A stretch of 64,000 bases of DNA, taken from CAWCGU01 sp963795195. Lineage in GTDB: Bacteria > Actinomycetota > Thermoleophilia > Solirubrobacterales > 70-9. The stretch covers positions 372,001-436,000 of the forward strand of contig CAWCGU010000006.1 of assembly GCA_963795195.1 (NCBI GenBank). Direction: 5' to 3'. This document shows positions 17,159 to 25,843 of this stretch, one piece after another. The position numbers and the translations under genes are program-made. The notes under the pieces are model-generated. The model saw only the letters and a list, made by a program, of their open reading frames with translations, had not been told where the DNA came from and made no database searches. Within the stretch, counting starts at the first letter, position 1; every line of letters begins with the position of its first letter.

Positions 17159-17758
17159 TCAACTTTCTTCCTCAGAGCCTGACAGGAGCCGCTCCAGATA
17201 GCGGGCTACCTGATCGACCTCGATGTTGACGATGGTTCCCTCTCCCGCCTCTCCCAAAATCGTGCGCTCGAGCGTTTCCGGAATCAAGGAGACCTCGAAG
17301 CATTCGCCGTCGGTCGACGCGACGGTCAGACTGACTCCGTCGACGGCGACCGATCCACGCTCGACTACGTAGCGCCGAAGAGCCTCGGGAAGCCTGACCC
17401 TGACCCGGCGTGCAAAGCCGTCCTGCGTGACCGAGTCGACCGTTCCGGTGCCGTCGACGTGCCCCTGAACGAGGTGGCCGCCCAGCCGGTCACTCGCCCG
17501 CAGCGCCAGCTCGAGATTGACACGACCGCCTGGCTGCAGAGGTCCGAGAGACGTCAGCGACAGAGTCTGGTTCATCACCTCGGCCTCAAAGGCAGCGCCG
17601 GAGACGGCCGTGGCCGTAAGGCAGGTCCCGTTGACGGCCACCGAGTCACCCTCCGCGATCTCGCCGGCAAGCTCGGTCACGATGCGCAGGCGAGCGCCTT
17701 CGCCGTCTCTGTCGATCGCCTCGATCGTGCCGATGTCCGCAACCAGGCCTGTGAACAT
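17159..17758 (-). CDS. ribE: Riboflavin synthase alpha subunit
   Basis: 199 residues. Two lumazine-binding repeats begin at MFTGLVADIGTIEAID and at GGHLVQGHVDGTGTVDSV, and a characteristic VAVNGTCLTA / VAVDGVSLTV pair is present. It dismutates two lumazines to riboflavin. The ATG at 17758 overlaps the ribD stop (TGATG). Two GTG codons just upstream are in frame, but MFTGLV is the universal start of the family. Confidence 0.96.
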   Translation of the reverse strand: MFTGLVADIGTIEAIDRDGEGARLRIVTELAGEIAEGDSVAVNGTCLTATAVSGAAFEAEVMNQTLSLTSLGPLQPGGRVNLELALRASDRLGGHLVQGHVDGTGTVDSVTQDGFARRVRVRLPEALRRYVVERGSVAVDGVSLTVASTDGECFEVSLIPETLERTILGEAGEGTIVNIEVDQVARYLERLLSGSEEES

Positions 17759-18888
17759 CACCACTCCCGCATTCGCGCCTGGATCAAGACGTCCTCGCCG
17801 GAGCTCTCGCAGTTGAGAGCGAGGGCCGGCTCTGCGGCCACGACCGCGTCGGGCCCGTCGCCGGCAAACAGTGGCCTGGCCTTTGCGCCAAGCACGATCG
17901 GCGCGATGAACAGACGCATCTCGTCGAGCTCTCCGGCCTCCAGGAAGGCGGCGGCGAGCGTCGGGCCACCCTCCAGGATCAGGCTGGTCAGGCCGCGACG
18001 CCCGAGTTCGGCCAGCGCGGCTGCGACGCGGGCCGGCGGCTCCCCGTCGCAGACGATCGTCTCGGCTCCGGCGGTGCGCAGCGCCTCGATGCGCCCCGGC
18101 GGTGCGGACGGTCCGGCCACGAGCAGCAGCGGCGCTTGATCGGTACTGGCGACCAGCGCCGAGTTCAGCGGCAGACGAGCCTCAGAGTCAAAGACGACCC
18201 GGGTCGGCTGGCGCACGGTATCGACGTCACGCGCGGTCAGCAGTGGGTCGTCGGCCAACACGGTGCCGATGCCGACGCAGATCGAATCAGCCTCCGCGCG
18301 CCAGACATGGACGACGCGGCGACTGCTCTCGCCGGAGATCCATTTGGAGTCGCCGGCCTCGGTGGCGACTCTCCCATCGAGGCTGATTGCGGCTTTGAGG
18401 ATGACCAGTGGCTTGCCGGTTTGGGCGTGCTTGCGAAACGGCTGGTTGAGGAGCCGGGCGGACGCGGCCTCGGCACCTTCGGCCATCGAGACCTCGACAC
18501 CGCCGTCGCGGAGCATCCCGGGGCCGCGGCCACTGGCCTTCTCACTCGGATCCTCAGAGGCGACTACTACACGTGAAAGCCCGGCCGCCAGGATCGCGTC
18601 GCTGCAGGGAGGGGTCTTGCCCTGGTGCGCGCATGGCTCGAGCGTCACGTACATCGTCGCTCCCGCTGGATCGCCACCACGCTCCCGGCAGTCCTTGATC
18701 GCGGCGACCTCGGCGTGCTCAGCGCCGAGCCGCGCGTGAAAGCCCTCGCCGATTGCCTCGCCGGCACGCACGATCACGGCTCCGACCAGAGGGTTGGGGC
18801 TGACCCGCCCGCGGCCATGCTCGGCCAGCTCCAACGCGCGTCGCAGGTGGAGCCGGTCCTGCTCTGCCTGGGTGGATGTGGCTGCCAT
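17758..18888 (-). CDS. ribD: Bifunctional pyrimidine deaminase/reductase RibD
   Basis: 376 residues. The N-terminal deaminase has the zinc ligands HAE (GAEHAEVAAI) and PCAHQGKTPPC. The C-terminal reductase has KAAISLDGRVATEAGDSKWISG and ILEGGPTLAAAFLEAGELDE. First gene of the rib operon (ribD-ribE-ribBA-ribH). The short upstream region has a -10-like TACAAT and a palindrome but no space for an FMN riboswitch. Confidence 0.96.
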   Translation of the reverse strand: MAATSTQAEQDRLHLRRALELAEHGRGRVSPNPLVGAVIVRAGEAIGEGFHARLGAEHAEVAAIKDCRERGGDPAGATMYVTLEPCAHQGKTPPCSDAILAAGLSRVVVASEDPSEKASGRGPGMLRDGGVEVSMAEGAEAASARLLNQPFRKHAQTGKPLVILKAAISLDGRVATEAGDSKWISGESSRRVVHVWRAEADSICVGIGTVLADDPLLTARDVDTVRQPTRVVFDSEARLPLNSALVASTDQAPLLLVAGPSAPPGRIEALRTAGAETIVCDGEPPARVAAALAELGRRGLTSLILEGGPTLAAAFLEAGELDEMRLFIAPIVLGAKARPLFAGDGPDAVVAAEPALALNCESSGEDVLIQARMREW

Positions 18889-18900
18889 CAGGGCGACTGA

Positions 18901-18916
18901 TTGACTGGTCAGTCAA
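18901..18916. promoter_or_regulatory. Palindromic operator candidate upstream of ribD
   Basis: TTGACTGGTCAGTCAA is an inverted repeat with 7-base arms (TTGACTG/CAGTCAA) around GT, 12 bases upstream of the ribD ATG. On the minus strand a -10-like TACAAT (18922-18927) ends 5 bases before it, so the palindrome would cover the transcription start. The shape fits a TetR-family operator. No matching regulator gene is adjacent. It is not a terminator, since no T-run follows on either strand. Confidence 0.6.
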
Positions 18917-18938
18917 CACCCATTGTACGCCTCACTCC

Positions 18939-19385
18939 TCAGACGCGGCGGGCGGCCGGGACCTTGAAGAGGGCCGGCAGGCGTACGGCCATCATCAGGT
19001 CCCCGTCGAGGCGGAGCTTGCCGCTCGTGAACATCGCCGGACCGGTCGCGGCGCCGGTCACGAGGTCGAGGAATTCGGGGGCGCCCATCGTGATCGTCAG
19101 GTTCGGATCTCGCTCGAGCCGGCGGCTCGTCAGGCAGCGTCCGTCGCGGATGACGAGCTGCCAGCGCTGCTCGTGGCCCTGCTCCCCGATGACCCAGTTG
19201 ACGACGGCGCTGACGCCGGCGGCCTTGGAGCGATCGAAGCGGCGCGGCATCATCCGGAAGATCTGGGAGATCACCAGCCGGCCCTGCGGCCCACGTGTCC
19301 CGAACGCCCGCAGCCCAGGCGGCGCGCGCCGGGCGGCGCCGGCCAGGGATTCGGCAATCGAGGCGGACACCGAGGATCCGGTCAC
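18939..19385 (-). CDS. SCP2 sterol-carrier-like domain protein
   Basis: 148 residues. The central part (about residues 55-140: VSAVVNWVIGEQG, WQLVIRDGRCLTSR, NLTITMGAPEFLDLVTGAATGPAMFTSGKLRLDGDL) follows the SCP2 lipid-binding fold, a hydrophobic pocket with a G-x-L-x-x-x-G-D strand. It is probably a cytoplasmic lipid or acyl-CoA binder. GTG start. It is transcribed divergently from the glycosyltransferase and precedes ribD on the same strand. Confidence 0.82.
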   Translation of the reverse strand: MTGSSVSASIAESLAGAARRAPPGLRAFGTRGPQGRLVISQIFRMMPRRFDRSKAAGVSAVVNWVIGEQGHEQRWQLVIRDGRCLTSRRLERDPNLTITMGAPEFLDLVTGAATGPAMFTSGKLRLDGDLMMAVRLPALFKVPAARRV

Positions 19386-19401
19386 GGCCGCAATCTAGCA
19401 C

Positions 19402-19423
19402 ATTCCTACGGTTGGGTAGGAAT
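19402..19423. promoter_or_regulatory. 22-bp palindrome in the SCP2/glycosyltransferase divergent region
   Basis: ATTCCTAC and GTAGGAAT are perfect 8-base arms around a 6-base spacer. The element lies 17 bases upstream of the SCP2 start. A -10-like TAGATT (minus strand, 19392-19397) sits between it and the start, so the palindrome overlaps the -35 position. This is a probable repressor operator rather than a terminator, because both flanking genes start away from it. The rest of the 147-base gap shows no gene. Confidence 0.55.
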
Positions 19424-19532
19424 CTCCGCCGGCGCTCTCACGGCGCAATCCCACGGCCACTTCGTGCAGGGTTCCGCGGGTACCATCGGCTCCCCCGCTC
19501 CAGCTTTCACGCTGGGCCACGCTGACCGTTCT

Positions 19533-20546
19533 ATGAAGCTGATCATCCAGATCCCCTGCCTCGACGAGGAGGCGACGCTGCCGCTGACGCTGGCGGAGTT
19601 GCCGCGCGAGGTCGACGGCTTCGACGAGGTCGAGTGGCTGGTCGTCGATGACGGCTCGACGGACCGCACCGTTGAAGTCGCCCGCGAGCGGGGTGTCGAT
19701 CACATCGTTCGCTTGACCAACAACAAGGGCCTGGCGGTCGCCTTCCAGGCGGGACTCGACGCCTCGCTGAAGCTCGGCGCTGACGTGATCGTCAACACCG
19801 ATGCCGACAACCAGTACCGCGCCGACCACATCCCGAGGCTGGTCGAGCCGATCCTTGCCGGGGAGGCCGACATGGTCGTCGGCGCCCGCGACATGCAGGC
19901 GATCGATCACTTCTCCAGACCAAAGAAGGTGCTGCAGCGACTAGGCAGCTGGGTCGTGCGCCGAGCCTCGGGAACCGAGGTCGCGGACACCACATCGGGC
20001 TTCCGCGCCTATAACCGCGAGGCTGCCATCCAGCTTCAGGTCGTCAACACCTACACCTACACGCTCGAGAGCCTGATTCAGGCGGGCAAGATGCTGGTCG
20101 CGGTCTCCGACGTTCCGGTCGGCACCAACCCGAAGCTGCGCGAATCGCGGCTCTTCCCCTCCACGGGCAGCTACGTGCGCCGCAACGCGCTGGCGATCTT
20201 CCGCGCTTACGCGCTCTACGAGCCGCTGCGGGTTTTCTCGACGCTCGCCCTCGTGCTGCTGGTCGCCGCCCTGGCCGCCTGGATGCCGTTCCTGCTCGAC
20301 TGGATCTTCAACGGCGACTCGACGGGGCATGTCCAATCGCTGATCCTCGGCGCGGTGCTGCTGATCGCCGCCATCCAGATGTTCGCCCTCGGCGTCGTCG
20401 GGGACGCGCTCGCCGGCCAGCGGGTGATGGCGCAACGGACCTTCGAGCGAGTGCGGCGAGTCGAGTTGACGCTGGGAATCGAGCCCTCGCACTACGAGCC
20501 GGGCGCGCGGCGTTCGAGCTCGCTGCCGTTCATTCGCTCACGCTGA
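19533..20546 (+). CDS. Family 2 glycosyltransferase, membrane-bound
   Basis: 337 residues. The GT-A domain starts at MKLIIQIPCLDEEATLPLTL, has WLVVDDGSTDRTVEVA and the metal-binding VNTDADNQYRADHI (DxD), then two C-terminal hydrophobic segments (about residues 230-255 and 270-295). This pattern fits polyprenyl-phosphate sugar transferases or cell-surface glycan initiators. Although the frame is open far upstream, ATG 19533 starts the family sequence. Its stop overlaps the flippase start (TGATG), so the two form a surface polysaccharide pair. Confidence 0.92.
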   Translation: MKLIIQIPCLDEEATLPLTLAELPREVDGFDEVEWLVVDDGSTDRTVEVARERGVDHIVRLTNNKGLAVAFQAGLDASLKLGADVIVNTDADNQYRADHIPRLVEPILAGEADMVVGARDMQAIDHFSRPKKVLQRLGSWVVRRASGTEVADTTSGFRAYNREAAIQLQVVNTYTYTLESLIQAGKMLVAVSDVPVGTNPKLRESRLFPSTGSYVRRNALAIFRAYALYEPLRVFSTLALVLLVAALAAWMPFLLDWIFNGDSTGHVQSLILGAVLLIAAIQMFALGVVGDALAGQRVMAQRTFERVRRVELTLGIEPSHYEPGARRSSSLPFIRSR

Positions 20547-21910
20547 TGAGCGGCGGCCCTGAGGACGGGGAGTCCAGCCGCTACGGCCGCGCCGCCGGGC
20601 TGCTCTCGATCGGCGTCGGCGCCACCGGCCTCGTCACCTACCTTTACTTCGCGCTCGCCTCACACAACCTGGGGCCGACCGATTACGGCGAGCTCGCCGT
20701 GCTCTGGTCGGCGGTTTTCATCACGGTCTCGGTGCTCTACCGGCCGGTCGAGCAGCTGCTCTCGCGCTCGATCGCCGAGCACGAGGCCCACGGGCTGCCC
20801 ACCGCCCACCCGATCCGGGTCGCGGCAACGATCCAAGCCGCACTCGCGATCGCGCTGGCGGTCGTGGCGCTGGCGCTAAAGGGCCCGATCACCGACGACC
20901 TGCTCTCGGGCAACGAGACCCTCTATTGGATCTTTCTCGGCGCGACGCTCGGTTATGCGGCCAGCTACTTCGCTCGTGGCTACCTCGCCGGCAGCCGACG
21001 CTTCTCGCTCTATGCGGGCCTGATGCTCTGCGAATCGCTCTCGCGCACGGCATTCGCCCTGGCGGTCGCCCTCGGGATCGCCGACGGCCAGACCGCCGTG
21101 GCGCTGGGCATTCTCGCGGCGCCGCTACTCAGCCTCAGCGTCGTTCCCTTCGCGATCCTGCATCGCGTTCGCCGCGATGCCGGCGAGGCGGGCGCCGGCG
21201 AACGTTCGTCGATGACGCTCTCTTCAGGAGCCGGATTCGCAACCGCGGTACTCGCGATCATGGTCTGCGAGCAGACCTTCCTGAACGCCGGCCCGCTGAT
21301 CCTCAACGCCTCGCTCGGGGCCGCCGCGGCCGGGTTCATCTTCAACGTGCTGATGATCGCCCGGGCGCCGCTGCAGCTCTTCCAGGCGGTCGCCACCAGC
21401 CTGCTGCCGCACCTGACCCGGCTGCGCGCGAGCGGCACCGACTCCGCCGAGCAAGAGTTCAAGCACTCGGTGCGAGCGACGATCAGAGCGATCGCGGCCC
21501 TGACCGGTCTGGTCGTCGTGGTGATGGCGATCGCCGGCCCCGACCTGATGGAGATCGCCTTCGGCGGCAACTTCTCCTACGACCGCGAGGGGCTGCTGAT
21601 CGTCACGGCGGGCGCGGGCCTCTATCTGTCGGCCGCGACGCTGAACCAGGCCGCCCTCGCCCAGGCCCAGGCCCATCGCGCCGCGGCCTGCTGGATCGTC
21701 ACCACCGTCGGCTTCCTGGTGCTGAACTTGCTGCCGGTCCTGGACGAGTTCAGACGCGTGGAGGTGGCCTTTACCCTCGCCGCGGCGGTGCTGTGCGCCT
21801 TGCTCTACAGGATCTATCGCAACCCGAAACCGCGCGAGGCGGACGAGATCGCCCCCGGGTCCGTGGCAGAGCTGGAAGCGCAGATGGCTGCCGCGGACGA
21901 GGCGGGGTGA
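20546..21910 (+). CDS. Oligosaccharide flippase-like membrane protein
   Basis: 454 residues with about 12 hydrophobic segments. The N-terminal SIGVGATGLVTYLYFALASHNLGPTDYGELAVLWS is the signature of the Wzx/MurJ-like polysaccharide transporter superfamily, and a second such repeat begins after residue 220. It probably moves lipid-linked saccharides across the membrane. Translationally coupled to the glycosyltransferase. Specific substrate unknown. It ends 29 bases from the convergent rpe gene. Confidence 0.85.
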   Translation: MSGGPEDGESSRYGRAAGLLSIGVGATGLVTYLYFALASHNLGPTDYGELAVLWSAVFITVSVLYRPVEQLLSRSIAEHEAHGLPTAHPIRVAATIQAALAIALAVVALALKGPITDDLLSGNETLYWIFLGATLGYAASYFARGYLAGSRRFSLYAGLMLCESLSRTAFALAVALGIADGQTAVALGILAAPLLSLSVVPFAILHRVRRDAGEAGAGERSSMTLSSGAGFATAVLAIMVCEQTFLNAGPLILNASLGAAAAGFIFNVLMIARAPLQLFQAVATSLLPHLTRLRASGTDSAEQEFKHSVRATIRAIAALTGLVVVVMAIAGPDLMEIAFGGNFSYDREGLLIVTAGAGLYLSAATLNQAALAQAQAHRAAACWIVTTVGFLVLNLLPVLDEFRRVEVAFTLAAAVLCALLYRIYRNPKPREADEIAPGSVAELEAQMAAADEAG

Positions 21911-21939
21911 GGCGAGGGTCGGGCGTTGTTGGTGCGGGG

Positions 21940-22629
21940 TTAGGTGGCCCCACCTGCCTCAACGATCGCGCGGTAAGCCTCGGCGGGATCAGCAGCCTTG
22001 AAGACCGCGGACCCCGCCACGAACAACGACGCCCCGGCCTCGGCGACGCTGCCGATCGTCGTCGCGTCCACGCCTCCATCGACCTCGATCGTTGTTTCGG
22101 GCAGCAGTTTCCGCAGACGGGCGACCTTGGCGGGCGACGTCGGGATGAACGCCTGTCCCCCCCACCCCGGGTTCACGGTCATGCAGAGAACGTGGTCGAC
22201 CACCGCGCCGAGCTCGCCAACTGCTTCGACCGGGGTGGCTGGGTTGAGCGCAAGGCCAGGACGACAGCCGGCCTCTCGGATTGCGCCGAGCGTGCGATGG
22301 ACGTGGGGTGTCGCCTCGTAGTGGATCGTGATCGCGTCGGCCCCGGCCTTCGCGAACTCCTCGATCTGGCGCTCCGGCGCCTCGATCATCAGGTGAACGT
22401 CGATGGCGCCTCCGGCGTCGTGGACCTGGTCGGCGATCGAGCCCGCGACCAGCGGGCCGATCGTGATCGGCGGGACGAAGTGGCCGTCCATGACGTCGAC
22501 GTGGATCAGGCGGGCGCCGGCGGCCATCACGGTCTCCACCTGCTCTCCGAGGCGGGCGAAGTCGGCGGACAGGATCGACGGGGCCACCCGTTTGGTCGTG
22601 AAAATCGTGTCGACGGTCGGCTCGCTCAT
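21940..22629 (-). CDS. rpe: Ribulose-phosphate 3-epimerase
   Basis: 229 residues, TIM barrel. VAPSILSADFARLG, HVDVMDGHFVPPITIGP (metal-binding His/Asp), MTVNPGWGGQAFIP and IEVDGGVDATTI are all intact. Pentose-phosphate pathway enzyme. The window order (priA, def, fmt, rsmB, zinc ribbon, rpe) is typical of actinobacteria. The zinc-ribbon gene ends 9 bases upstream of its start. Confidence 0.97.
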   Translation of the reverse strand: MSEPTVDTIFTTKRVAPSILSADFARLGEQVETVMAAGARLIHVDVMDGHFVPPITIGPLVAGSIADQVHDAGGAIDVHLMIEAPERQIEEFAKAGADAITIHYEATPHVHRTLGAIREAGCRPGLALNPATPVEAVGELGAVVDHVLCMTVNPGWGGQAFIPTSPAKVARLRKLLPETTIEVDGGVDATTIGSVAEAGASLFVAGSAVFKAADPAEAYRAIVEAGGAT

Positions 22630-22638
22630 CAGTGCTCC

Positions 22639-22863
22639 TCAGACAGGATTCAGCATCGAGGCGCCGCAGTGCTGGCAGCGCATGTCCTCGTCGGAGCGCA
22701 TCCGGGCGATCGTCTGGTGCTCGCCGCAGTTCGGGCAGGCGGAGACGAGCTCATAGCGACGCAGGCAGTTGACGCAGCGGTAGCGGCCGGGCAGGTTCGT
22801 CGGGCGCAGCCAAGGCTCCCCGCAACCCGGGCATGACGGTCGCGGCAATTCGACGTTGCTCAC
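22639..22863 (-). CDS. Small zinc-ribbon protein
   Basis: 74 residues with four CxxC pairs (Cys11/14, 30/33, 43/46, 63/66), enough for two zinc ribbons: CPGCGEPW, CVNCLRRYE, CPNCGEHQ, CQHCGASM. No further domain. Its start overlaps the rsmB stop by 4 bases. The position between an rRNA methyltransferase and rpe, and its nucleic-acid-binding look, suggest RNA or ribosome association, but the function is unknown. Confidence 0.85.
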   Translation of the reverse strand: MSNVELPRPSCPGCGEPWLRPTNLPGRYRCVNCLRRYELVSACPNCGEHQTIARMRSDEDMRCQHCGASMLNPV

Positions 22864-24263
22864 TGGTCTACCGCCTTGACCAGTCGCGCGATGAAGAAGC
22901 CGTCTGTCCGATCGCGGTCGGGGCGGGTCTGCAGGAAGCGCGGATCGGCGTCAAGTGCAACCGCGGGGAATCGCTCGCCGAGCGGGTCCGCCCGCAGATC
23001 GCCGCCGCTCTCGGCGAGTAGCGACTCGACCTGCGCTTGGTTCTCGCGCGCCGAGATCGTGCAGGTCGAGTAGACGAGGGTTCCGCCGGGCCGCAACGCC
23101 TCGGCGCCTCGGCGCAGGACCGCACGCTGAATCGGCAGCAGTCGCTCGATCAGCTCGGGCGACTTGCGCCAGCGAGCGTCGGGCCGGGAGGCGAGCGTCC
23201 CGAGGTCCGAGCAAGGAGGGTCCACGAGGACGCGATCGTATCCGTCGCCCAGGTCGTTGCCGCCGGACGCCATCCACTGCCCCGTCGCGGCGTCGCCCTT
23301 GACGACCCGAACCGTCTCCGCGCCATGGCGCTCGGCGAGTTCGCGAAGCTGTGAGGCGCGACCGGCATCGAGCTCCACGGCGACGATCTCCCCGCGGCCC
23401 TGAAGCCGCTCGGCCATCTGCGTCGTCTTGATTCCCGGCCCTGCGCAGAGGTCGAGCAGGCGCTCGCCGGGCTGGGGATCGAGGATCGCGACCACTGCGG
23501 CGGAAGCGCGGCTCTGGGCGACTGCGTCCCCGCGGTCTAGAAGCGCTCCGAATCCGCTGCCAATGGGGCCATCGATGACGTATGACCCGGGCACGTCCAG
23601 CGGCGCCGGCCCGGCCGCGCTCTCAACGCTCGCCCCACCGTCTTTGAGCGCTGCGATGACGCGATCCACGGGCGAGCGCATCGTGTTGACTCGGATCGCG
23701 GTCTCACCCGGCCTGTTTCCGGCCGCGAGCAACGCCCGGGCGACCTCGGGCCCAAGCTCCTCCCACCATTGCTCGACCAACCACAAGGGGTGCGAGTGTG
23801 CGACGGCGGCCCCGGCTGGGTCGCGATCGTCGAGGCTCTCGAGTAGCTGCTCACGCTCGCGGATCGAGCGGCGAAGCAGCGCGTTGACGAAGCCTTCGCC
23901 ACGGCGCTTGCGCGTCGACGCCTTGGCCAGTTCAACCGCCTGGTCGACGGCGGCGTAGTCCGGCGTGGCATCCGCGAACAACAGCTCGTAGAAGCCAAGC
24001 CGCATTGCAGCGAGCAGGCCGGCATCGACCTGCTCCAAGCTGCGGTCGCTGAGGCGCTCGATCAAAGCGTCCGAGGTGCCGCGGCGCTGCACCGCGCCGT
24101 AGGCGAGCCGCTGGGCCTGGCCGCGCTCCGCCGCCGGGACGGAGTAACGCTCGAGCGCTGCCGGCAGCGCCCGGTCAGCCCAGGCGTCGTGCTCGAAGAC
24201 GCGTCGCAATACCTCGTGGGCCGCGCGCCTCGCGGGCGACACACGGTCGAGCCCGGCGTTCAC
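22860..24263 (-). CDS. rsmB: 16S rRNA (cytosine967-C5)-methyltransferase
   Basis: 467 residues from the GTG at 24263, which overlaps the fmt stop (GTGA). The N-terminal NusB-like RNA-binding domain (about residues 5-140) starts SPARRAAHEVLRRVFEHDAW. The catalytic domain has LDLCAGPGIKTTQMAE (motif I), VDPPCSDLGTLASRPDARW (motif IV Cys) and LVYSTCTISARENQAQ (motif VI Cys). Both cysteines of RNA m5C methyltransferases are present. Confidence 0.95.
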   Translation of the reverse strand: MNAGLDRVSPARRAAHEVLRRVFEHDAWADRALPAALERYSVPAAERGQAQRLAYGAVQRRGTSDALIERLSDRSLEQVDAGLLAAMRLGFYELLFADATPDYAAVDQAVELAKASTRKRRGEGFVNALLRRSIREREQLLESLDDRDPAGAAVAHSHPLWLVEQWWEELGPEVARALLAAGNRPGETAIRVNTMRSPVDRVIAALKDGGASVESAAGPAPLDVPGSYVIDGPIGSGFGALLDRGDAVAQSRASAAVVAILDPQPGERLLDLCAGPGIKTTQMAERLQGRGEIVAVELDAGRASQLRELAERHGAETVRVVKGDAATGQWMASGGNDLGDGYDRVLVDPPCSDLGTLASRPDARWRKSPELIERLLPIQRAVLRRGAEALRPGGTLVYSTCTISARENQAQVESLLAESGGDLRADPLGERFPAVALDADPRFLQTRPDRDRTDGFFIARLVKAVDQ

Positions 24264-25177
24264 TCGGCGACCGGATGACCGCGAACGTAGGCGTCCGCCG
24301 GCATCGCCCGGCCACCCGGCGGCTTGACGACGTCGAGGCGCAGGGCTCCGTCGCCGCACCCGAGCAGGAGCTGCCCGTCGCGCAACGCCAGCTTCCCAAC
24401 TTCGACTCCGCTGATCTCCGGCGCCGGGTTTGCCTGCTCGACGCCGAGCCTCGCGTCACCGTCCTGCGGCAGGTACGCCCCGATGTGCGGATGCAGCCCG
24501 CGAACGGCCGCGTCGAGCTCGGCCACCGATCTCGCCGGGTCAAGACGGCGGTCCTGGGGCCCGATCTTCTCGGCGTAGGTGGCCGTGGCGTCGTCCTGGT
24601 CGGTCAGAGTCAGAACACCGGCGGCACGCAGCTCGAGCGCTCTGACCATCAGCGGCCCCGAGCGCTCGGCGAGCCGGGCGGCAAGCGCCCCGAAGTCCTC
24701 GCGCTCGCCGATTGTGACGCGCTCCGCCAGCGCTACCGGGCCCGAGTCGAGCCCGGCGCTCAGGCGCATGATCGTCGTCCCCGTCTCGTGATCGCCGGCC
24801 ATGATCGCCCGTTCGATCGGCGCCGCACCCCGCCAGCGCGGCAGGAGCGACGGGTGCACATTGAGCATCTCGAGCTCGGAAAGCAGCGGTTCGCGGATCA
24901 GCTGCCCAAAGGCGCAGACGATGGCGAGGTCGGGCCGGGCGCCACGGATCGCCGCGAGTGATTCCGGCGCGTTCACGTCGGCCGTCTGCAACACCTCGAT
25001 GCCCAGCTCGCCTGCGGCATCGGCCACCGGCGGAGACGCGAGTTGCCGACCGCGGCCCTTCGGGCGGTCCGGCGGGGTGACGACCAGCTTCGGCCTGTGC
25101 GGCGAGCCGGCCAGCTCCCGGAGGATCGGGACCGCGAACTCCGGGGTCCCGAAGAAGACGGTGGGGAGCCCGCTCAC
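24260..25177 (-). CDS. fmt: Methionyl-tRNA formyltransferase
   Basis: 305 residues. VFFGTPEFAVPILREL, the catalytic NVHPSLLPRWRGAAPIERAI (Asn/His), TGTTIMRLSAGLDSGPVA, and the C-terminal OB-like domain (about residues 205-305) are all present. Formylates initiator Met-tRNA. GTG start overlaps the def stop (GTGA), consistent with the linked roles of formylation and deformylation. Confidence 0.97.
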   Translation of the reverse strand: MSGLPTVFFGTPEFAVPILRELAGSPHRPKLVVTPPDRPKGRGRQLASPPVADAAGELGIEVLQTADVNAPESLAAIRGARPDLAIVCAFGQLIREPLLSELEMLNVHPSLLPRWRGAAPIERAIMAGDHETGTTIMRLSAGLDSGPVALAERVTIGEREDFGALAARLAERSGPLMVRALELRAAGVLTLTDQDDATATYAEKIGPQDRRLDPARSVAELDAAVRGLHPHIGAYLPQDGDARLGVEQANPAPEISGVEVGKLALRDGQLLLGCGDGALRLDVVKPPGGRAMPADAYVRGHPVAE

Positions 25178-25806
25178 TCCTCGTCCGACTCGTCGGCGCC
25201 GGGCCTGAAAGTGGTGCCCTCGCGCAGCGCCCGCAGGGCTGCGCGTCGCTGCCCGCGCTCAGTCCGGGCGAGGATCAGCGTGCCGTCGAGGTGGTCGATC
25301 TCGTGGTGCAAGACCCTCGCCTCGAGGCCGCTGGCCTCGATCACCAGCGGCCGGCCGGATGTGTCGACGCCGCTGACGCGCGTGTGCACCGGGCGTTCGA
25401 CGTCGACGACGATGCCGGGGAGGCTGAGGCAGCCCTCTTCGGCGACCTCCTGCTCGGCGCCGCTCCATTCGATCACAGGGTTGGCGACCGCGGTGGGTGT
25501 TGCATCCGGCCCCGCAGCGAAGACGAGCAGGCGGCGAAGCGTCCCGAGCTGCGTCGCCGCGAGGCCCACGCCGTGCGCGTGACGCATGATCTCGAACATG
25601 CGCTCGGCCTCGGCCGCGAGCTCGTCGTCGAAGATCGTGACCGGCGCCGCGCGGGAGTTCAGCACCGGGTCGCCGAATGACCGCACCTGAGCGAGCGCGG
25701 CCCGGCGGCGCTCACGCCCCTTCTCGTCGAGTTGCGTCTCGCGCTCCTCCGGCAGTTGCTCCTCGGCGGGCGGCTCGTGCTCGGAGACTGTGGCGTCGTT
25801 GGTCAT
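25174..25806 (-). CDS. def: Peptide deformylase
   Basis: 210 residues from the ATG at 25806. The three metal-site motifs are GVGLAATQLG, EEGCLSLPG and HEIDHLDG. It removes the N-formyl group from nascent proteins. It carries an unusually long acidic N-terminal extension (about residues 1-40: MTNDATVSEHEPPAEEQL and on) before the conserved RSFGDPVL segment, plus an acidic C-terminal tail. It lies between priA and fmt. Confidence 0.96.
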   Translation of the reverse strand: MTNDATVSEHEPPAEEQLPEERETQLDEKGRERRRAALAQVRSFGDPVLNSRAAPVTIFDDELAAEAERMFEIMRHAHGVGLAATQLGTLRRLLVFAAGPDATPTAVANPVIEWSGAEQEVAEEGCLSLPGIVVDVERPVHTRVSGVDTSGRPLVIEASGLEARVLHHEIDHLDGTLILARTERGQRRAALRALREGTTFRPGADESDEE

Positions 25807-25843
25807 CGCAGGCCCGAGAGTACCCAGCCGGAGGCGCTCGCAG

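Noticed and set aside
15797..17182. Long plus-strand open frame of about 460 codons opposite ribBA (and similar long frames opposite fakA, recG, hisC and gcvPA)
   Set aside because: They mirror well-identified minus-strand genes in GC-rich DNA, give low-complexity Arg/Gly/His-rich proteins and have no recognisable domain.
18889..18938. FMN riboswitch ahead of ribD
   Set aside because: Only about 50 bases separate ribD from the SCP2 stop; the RFN element needs well over 100 bases and its conserved blocks are absent.
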